Shown here piece by piece: positions 58,111-64,000 of a stretch of 64,000 bases of DNA. Numbering within the stretch: the stretch's first letter is position 1; the number at the start of each line of letters is the position of its first letter. This DNA comes from Schistocephalus solidus (Eukaryota; Platyhelminthes; Cestoda; Diphyllobothriidea; Diphyllobothriidae), in NCBI GenBank assembly GCA_017591395.1, contig WEDG01000993.1:248001-312000 (forward strand). Reading direction: 5' to 3'. The translations under genes were made by a program, and so were the position numbers. Below the pieces are notes generated by a model. That model worked only from the letters and a program-made list of their open reading frames with translations, was not told the DNA's origin and did no database searches.

Positions 58111-59079
58111 GACAAAACAGAACAGCCCGCTGACTCCAGATGAGTGAATACTGCCGCCTTGATTTCTGTATCCCCTTCCACTTAACTGGCGTCAGAGCAC
58201 CGCTGTTCCGATTGTCCGAGTTTGTTATAGCGGATCCTTACATTACGGGTTACCTCTGTTGTTATCGTTGGCGATGAAATTGAAAGCGATCTAACCTAGT
58301 CCAAACTTTTTTTCCCCTATGACATAGCATTGGGAGTGTTTTTCAAGGCCTTGAAACTATATGACTGAAAATTACTAGTCAATAGCGATAGTTTGAGAGC
58401 CAATAGGTTTTTAATAGAGTTTGTTGGATGAAAATTTTTAAGGCGATTTAAAGCACTAGCTTCTGGTTGGAATCCTACGTACGGTCCTGCGTAAAGAAGC
58501 CAATAACGAAGACTGTTACGTTATTTAACACTTTGAATTTGTCCGACGTCATCTGGGTCATGGGGAAGAACCAAGTACCATGCGAAAATTATGCAAGTTT
58601 AAACAGTCATCCACCTGAATAAATATCACTTAACGGCAATGTGTATATCTCCCATTTACCTTCAGATGTCATACCAAAAAAAAATTAAGCGTTGATTCTT
58701 GCAATTTTTTGATTTTTTCTGTTTTTGCGATTGACGCCACCTTTTACACGAGATCTAGGCAAAGATATCACTGATGTTTCGTAATGAAGTTGACCTTTCT
58801 TTACCATAAACTGTTCGTAAACATTAGCTTTTCTCGCAAGTGCTCAATTTTTTCGCGGAAATTGTAATTGCGCATTTGCAGCTACAAGACCACCGGTTTC
58901 CGCGGCTTCACTTTTTTCACAGGCTTTTCATTGTTTCTCCTACGCAGTGTCATTTTCAGCTGCACGCTGTTATATATTTCCTTAAGCTATTCTGCAGATA
59001 AAATATTTTGCAGTTGGAGAAGTGTACACAGAAGCAACCTAGCTGTCACTACAGCGTAAAACGTTTTTGTTACAGAGTC
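58111..59079. other. Non-coding stretch, nothing recognised
   Basis: AT-rich. The open frame at 58868-59059 has no known motif. Confidence 0.4.
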
Positions 59080-59350
59080 AGACAATCGGTTCGCCAAATT
59101 GTAGTCCGACTATGTCCACTGTGTGCTCCACAGCAGTTTGGTGCAGGGATGTTGACTTGCGATGCAACTACCGCACTCTCTCTTCCCTTGCCCGCCTGTG
59201 CCCGGCGTAAAGACAGAGTCAAACAGACCGGAGTCGTGGTCGGGTGCAGGTGGCTGGCGCGATCGGAGACAATCCTTTCCTTGTCGCCACACCTGAATCT
59301 GATCCCACGGAGTAGGAGTGTCATAAGTAGCAAGTTGCCGGTGCGGCGTG
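59080..59350 (-). mobile_element. Diverged zinc-finger LINE 3'-end fragment
   Basis: From gacaatcggttcgcc through gtccactgtgtgctccac, gtgcagggatgttgacttgc, and on to gatcccacggagtaggagtg, this runs parallel to 59471-59735. It has many more substitutions and small deletions. It is therefore an older copy of the same family or a subfamily member, lying in the same orientation directly beside the long copy 2. Confidence 0.8.
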
Positions 59351-60348
59351 AGCCTGCACCCATGCGTGCCACTACGCCCCCATGTTTGAAATTTTTTATG
59401 GGAGCTCAATTTGAATAGCACATGCACTCCCGTAATTTGGTCCCCATGTTGTTCCATTGCATCGCCACACGACAGTTCGACCGTCGATTTCGACGAGATC
59501 CACCGTATGCTCCACGAAGGGCGGTGCAGGGACGGTGACTTGCGCGTGAATTAGTTTTAAGCGATAGTAGCCTTGCGCTGCAGCTACCACACTCTCTCCT
59601 CCCCCACATGAGCCCGGTGTCAAGACAGAGTCAAAAAGACCAGAGATGGGAGAGGGCGCAGGTGGCTGGCGCGACCGGAGCCGCCCCTGGGTGTACCACC
59701 ACCACCTGGCTCGGATCTGACGGAGTGGGAGTGCCATAAAGGCCACATGAAGAAGGAGCCATTACAGCCTGACTTTCAGTTCGCCAGTCAGCCACTCCAC
59801 ACAAAACACACATTAGGCTGACCATGCAGTCCGAGTTATCCCGTCAGTTGGCAACCTTCCAAGCCACGGCTTTTAGCGCACCGTGATAGTTTCAAGCGCG
59901 TCAGATTGTTTATAGTGAGGAACATGCGCTGAGCTGTCGACCTCACTCTCTCCCCCCACCTCCACCTTCAGACCACTGTCCGAGCCGGTCAGTTGCCTGA
60001 TGTGGGAGTGGGCGCATTGTCTGATGGATCAGCGTACCCATCTTCGCGTGCCACAGCACGACCTGGCCCCCATAACACACACACCAGGATTTACTTACTC
60101 AGGGGATATGGAGCAGCCATCGCCGTCTGACTCCCAGTCCACTGGTCAGCCACTCGACACACACATTACAGACACTGAGACAACGGAGTGGTCTGGTGTA
60201 AGCGTCAGATTGGCCGCCTTGCCAGCCACAGTTTCTAGTAACCGTGATATACTCAGGTACATGGTGATTGGGAGGGTGTTGTCGATGTATTGGTGTAGGT
60301 AGTATGCGCTGATGTAGCTTAGCCTCCGATGGTTTACCGCAGGTTTTT

Positions 60349-61111
60349 GTGAATGCGCATGTGTCCGAATAGACCCATGTGGTGTGTGAATGTGCGGGAG
60401 CAGTGAGGGCAGTGGAGGCGGGCACATCGACTGTACGTCGGAGCCCCAGGTGCTGGTTCGACAGCCTCCATGCGATGGATTCGCAGGTGACCGACCAGGC
60501 CGCTGCGTGAGTTGAATTCGCAGGCGCAGTGTTGGCAGGAAAAATTGGAAGAAGCTGGGGGGGGGGGGGGTGACATTCATGGTAGTTGGGGTGGCGGTGG
60601 CGGTAAGAATGGCTGGAGCGGAGGGTGTGTATGGGGTAGCGGTGTTGTCGGCATGTCGGTGAATTCCGCTCTCATGGATGCGCATGTGACCGAATAGGCC
60701 CATGCGATGAGTGAATGCGCGAGGACAGTGAGGGCAGTGGAGGTGGCGATCTCTGATGTGTGTTTGTGCTCCAGACACTGATTCACCAGGCTCTGTACGA
60801 TGGATTTGCAAGTGACCAACCAGGCCGATGCGTGAGGTGAATGTGCGGTCGCAGTGAAGGCAGTTTAGCAGAAAGTCCCCATTGCTGATGGTGGTAGTGG
60901 TGGTGGGGGTAACACGTGCTGAGCATTGTGATGTGCTCTCGATGATGGTGGGACTAATGGAATTGATGCCAGGGGTAAGGGTGGGGGAGTCTGAAGGTGG
61001 GTTGGCAGAAGTTGACGTAGAAATTGGAATTGTCGGATTGTTGTTGCATTGTGCCTGAAGATGTCAGACTAGGCCGATTCGCTCGCGGAAGGTGCGGTGA
61101 CAGCGCGGGCA
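60349..61111 (-). pseudogene. Zinc-finger LINE copy 2: five-finger C2H2 array
   Basis: Five fingers can be read, 5' to 3' on the minus strand. Finger 1 is 61046-61111 ([15 protein letters not shown], with a TGA where copy 1 has Gly, ending in Cys). Finger 2 is 60800-60862 ([21 protein letters not shown]). Finger 3 is 60674-60736 ([21 protein letters not shown]). Finger 4 is 60475-60537 (CQHCACEFNSRSGLVGHLRI-H). Finger 5 is 60349-60411 ([21 protein letters not shown]). Fingers 2 to 5 keep all four metal ligands. Two types alternate, '(T/N)SR(I/S)GLVGHL' and 'THxMGLFGHM', suggesting duplication of a two-finger unit. Linkers are 60-odd codons or about 20 codons long, with low-complexity Pro/Thr text. 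A run of 13 C on this strand (60558-60570) shifts the frame between fingers 3 and 4. Confidence 0.88.
60558..60570 (+). repeat. Homopolymer run of 13 G
   Basis: An uninterrupted G run lies inside the linker before finger 4 of LINE copy 2. The equivalent place in copy 1 (about 10055-10065) has only a short G run. Slippage here explains the local frame change. It is also a likely sequencing-error site. Confidence 0.8.
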
Positions 61112-62818
61112 TTCTGGAAGGGTCTGGGCACTGGCGATGTTGGTCCGGGGCGCTGGTGACTTTCGTGCCGCTCTTTTGGTCTTGGCAGCTGCGATCCTGT
61201 TGGCTTTGTAGATTGCTGCTCTGTCTTCACTGTTCTCCTCCAAGCCGATCGATTCCGGGCAAGGTCCTCCCAGGACTTCGGGTTGATCTGCAATTGCTTC
61301 AGGGAGGTCTTCAGAGTGTCTTTGTAGCGTCGTACTTGACCCCCTTGTCGACGAGAACCCATGGCGACATCTCCATAGAAGAGTCGTTTGGGTAGCCTTT
61401 CGTCGTCCATCCGCACAAGGTGACCGCTCCAGTGCAGTTGCAGTTGTTTTAACTGAGCGTAAATGCTGAGAATGCCTGTTCGTTCTAGCACTTCCGTGTC
61501 CGGTATCCTGTCTTGCCAACTCAGCTTTAGTATTCTGCGGAAACAGCCGATGTGGAAGTGGTTGAACTTCCGCGCCTGCTATTGGTAGATCGTTCACGTC
61601 TCCGCTTCATACAGCAGCATCGGCATCATGACAGCTTTGTACATCTTGAGTTTTTTCATGAGGTGGAGACCATGTCGATTCCAGACCACATTTTGCATGC
61701 GTCCAAAGGCTGGGCTGGCCTTAGCGAATCGATGGGCAATCTCATCGTCCACTTTGGTGCTGCGTGAGAGATTGCTGCCTAGGTACGTGAAGGTATCCAC
61801 AGATTTAAGTTGGGCGCGATTGACATTGATGTGAGCTGCGGTAGAGAGTGTTGGGCGACGGTTGATGCATCACAACCGTTTTCTCAGTGTTGATGCAAAG
61901 TCCGAAGTTGTCACAGGCGGCAGCAAATAGGTCCATGCTCCTTTGCATTTCCTCTTCTCTCGTTGTATTGAGTGCGCATTCGTCAGCGAATAGAAGTTCG
62001 TGGATGGTGACTGTGGAGACATGCGAAAGGAAGTGCATCCGTCGTTGGTTGAGGAGTCGGCCGTCCATCCGGTAGGCGATGCGGATCCCGGTGCGTTCGT
62101 CACGGCAGGCATCCATTAACATGGCAGAGAACATGAAGCTGCAGAGGGTAGGCGCAAGGACGCAGCCCTGCTTCACTCCGTTGGTCACTACGAATGCTTC
62201 AGCTACTGTCCCGTTGTCAGCAACGCGCGCCGTCATCCCGTCGTGAAGCTGACGTACCATATGCGTGAACCGTTCAGGACAGCCGAATTTCTGCATGATT
62301 TTCCACAGCCCGTCGTGATTCACCGTGTCAAAGGCTTTTGTCAGATCCACAAAGGTAGTGTAGAGGTGAGTCCGCATCTCTTGGCACTTCTCTTGCAGCT
62401 GGCGAGCAGCGAAGATCATGTCGATTGTTCCTCTGTGTCGTCGGAAGCCGCCTTGGCTTTCGGGGAGCAGTCCTTGCTCCAGATGAGCCTTCAAGCGGTT
62501 GAGGAGAATGCGGGCTAAGATCTTTCCAGCGATGTTCAGTAGCGAAATTCCTCGGTGGTTTTCGCAGAGTTGGCGATTCCCTTTCTTCTTGTAGAGGTGG
62601 ACAATGGTGGCGTCTTTGAAATTCTGAGGGACTTTTCCTTGGTGCCACATCTCCTGGAAGAGCACTGTGAGTCGATTCATCAGCTGCGGTCCACCATGCT
62701 TGTAAATCTCAGCAGGGATCGTGTCCGAGCCAGGTGCTTTCCCGCTGGACAGTTGCTGCACGGCTCTGATGGTTTCTTGGAGAGAAGGCGGGAGATCAAG
62801 GTCGGCGTTGATTTCCAC
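61112..62818 (-). pseudogene. Zinc-finger LINE copy 2: reverse transcriptase
   Basis: The frame 62818-61805 (337 codons) contains SSGKAPGSDTIPAEIYKHGG, FKDATIVHLYKKKGN and HRGISLLNIAGKILARILLN. It also has TTFVDLTKAFDTVNHDGL with the first catalytic Asp, and [20 protein letters not shown]. It then reads LLFADECALNT: the second Asp of the FADD box is Glu, a change expected to cripple polymerisation. Frameshifts near 61805 and 61600 move the thumb ([20 protein letters not shown], 61794-61735) and the basic linker ([20 protein letters not shown], 61491-61069) to other frames. Upstream, 62819-63270 holds the charged linker between endonuclease and RT, with stops. Confidence 0.9.
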
Positions 62819-63277
62819 TTCAGGCAGGCGATCGATGGCGGCGTCGGAGATGGTGGAGGGCTGGTTGAGAACGTTTTGAAAGTTTTCTGCCCATCGCGTC
62901 AGGATTTTTGTCTTCTCAGTGAGCAGCGTCCTGCCGTCGGCACTGAGAAGAGGGGTGACGCCTTTGACGGGAGGTCCGTAGACAGCCTTGGTGGCGGCGA
63001 AGAAGCTCTTCCATTCGTTTTGGTCTGCTTACCCTTGGATTTCCTCGGCTTTGCGCGTCATCCAGGCATCCTGCATCTCCCGCAGCCGTTGCTGTTCAAG
63101 GCGGCGACTTCTTTAGAAAGCGGTAGGGCGATCGATGTAGGCTTTGCGTAACTGGCTCTTCTCGACGATCAGAGCGTTGATAGCTGCGTCGTTGTCATCG
63201 AACCAGTCTTGATGCTGACGACGTGCGCGGCCGAGGACACTCAGGGCAGTGGATTGGATGGTGTCTCTCAGCTGACA

Positions 63278-64000
63278 CTAGCGGTTCACCACGGAGATGT
63301 CCGCGTCGGCGACTGGAAGGTTGGCTAGACGGTTGGCCAGTTCGTTGCTGAAATGTAGATGGTGAGCAGGCACATTCAACAAAACAGTATTCAACTTACC
63401 TTGTGGTCTCCTGCCGAGTTGCAGACGGAGCCTCATCTTGGAGATGACGAGGCGGTGATCCGTCCATCCATCGGCATCGGGGATCGCCTTTGTCACCAAC
63501 ACGTCCTGTTTATCTCGCCTCCGGACGAGAACATAGTCCAAGAGGTGCCAGTCTCTCGATCGAGGATGTACCCAGGTCGCTTTTTGCCGCTTTGGGAGGC
63601 GGAAGAAGGTGTTGGTCAGAATTAGGCGGTGTTCAGCGCAGGTTATTAGGAGAAGAAGACCGTTGTCATTGAAGCCAGCGAGACCATGGGGACCCAGCAC
63701 TCCTCTCCACGAGGCACGGTCTGTGCCGACGCGTGCGTTAAAGTCACCAAGGACAATTAAATCATTCGCCTTCGGCACAGTCGCCAAGAGAGACTGTAGA
63801 TCCTCGTATAATTTATCCTTCGCCGCATCAGAGATCGTCATTGGGGGAGTGTAGGCACTGATGATGGTGGCGAACTTGTCTCCCCGAAGAGGCAGGCGGA
63901 GACTCATAAGGTGATCATTGATACCCTGCGGTAGACAGGGCAGACGTCCCACGATGCCGTTCCGAATGGCAAAGGCGACACCAGCGTCGCGTCGCTCTGC
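63278..64000 (-). pseudogene. Zinc-finger LINE copy 2: endonuclease (5' end beyond window)
   Basis: The frame 63952-63278 (224 codons) gives most of the apurinic-type endonuclease without interruption: [88 protein letters not shown] and [10 protein letters not shown]. The GDFNARVG stretch and the Asp-His pair near the end are catalytic features of this nuclease family. The reading probably continues upstream past 63952, as in copy 1, but the window ends. TAG at 63278-63280 ends the frame after ISVVNR. Confidence 0.9.

Larger units (their letters stand above)
59471..64000 (-). mobile_element. Zinc-finger LINE, copy 2 (cut off by window end)
   Basis: This is a second long copy of the same family as 8968-14390, in the same orientation and order. 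The 3' UTR (59471 to about 60240) is preceded on the minus strand by the five-finger array (60349-61111), the RT (about 61112-62818) and the endonuclease (63278 to beyond 64000). It is better preserved than copy 1 in the RT and endonuclease, yet has frameshifts around 61600-61810, a stop in finger 1 and a changed catalytic residue. The 5' end lies outside the window. Confidence 0.92.

Noticed and set aside
1..64000. CRISPR arrays, bacterial operons, rRNA or functional tRNA genes
   Set aside because: No regularly spaced direct repeats, no ribosome-binding-site-led ORFs and no rRNA-like blocks were seen; tRNA-like sequences lack a foldable cloverleaf.

Overview
The window looks like animal nuclear DNA from a repeat-rich, low-gene-density genome. 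Long AT-rich stretches without genes are broken by GC-richer retrotransposons, introns have GT/AG borders, and exons are small. The retroelements are a Gypsy element with a DUF7083-type gag, an endonuclease/reverse-transcriptase LINE ending in C2H2 zinc fingers, and CR1-like LINE relics. This mix fits a parasitic flatworm, most likely a diphyllobothriidean tapeworm such as Schistocephalus, Spirometra or Diphyllobothrium. That assignment is inference from element style, not a database match.

Positions 1-5300 hold relics: a CR1-like LINE on the minus strand, a tRNA-derived SINE, and a CR1-like LINE on the plus strand. Positions 5363-14860 are one complete LTR retrotransposon insertion, with both LTRs and a 5-bp target duplication (TGGCG). 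Its gag-protease-RT-RNase H-integrase region is broken by stops, and most of the RT palm is deleted. A LINE of about 5.4 kb (8968 to about 14390, minus strand) is inserted inside it. Positions 14866-25000 are mostly non-coding, with a tRNA-like SINE head, two more CR1-like relics and a 62-nt perfect-arm hairpin.

Positions 25026-40861 carry the first cellular gene, on the plus strand. At least nine short exons end in a C-terminal SH3 domain split by an intron. All visible internal junctions except that one are phase 0. Three consecutive 84-nt exons are tandem duplicates of each other and retain similar flanking intron sequence. A 5'-truncated copy of the LINE lies in one of its introns.

Positions 40870-50670 show no confident gene. 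They contain a Gypsy relic (44630-45290, minus), a CR1-like relic (47700-48075, plus) and a degenerate telomere-like tract. A second tract of that kind lies at 34560-34700. Positions 50677-53736 hold the first three exons of a second cellular gene. It is a type II membrane protein recognisable as alpha-1,6-mannosyl-glycoprotein 2-beta-N-acetylglucosaminyltransferase (MGAT2, GnT-II). Its catalytic C-terminal half is not in the window. An unassigned exon-like open frame, apparently frameshifted, follows at 54590-54956.

Positions 57600-64000 are dominated by the same zinc-finger LINE family: several 3'-end fragments and a second long copy (59471 to the window end, minus strand) that is cut off within its endonuclease. 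Comparing the two long copies reconstructs the family layout: endonuclease, reverse transcriptase, then five tandem C2H2-type fingers and a 3' UTR of about 0.8-0.9 kb. Both copies are dead.
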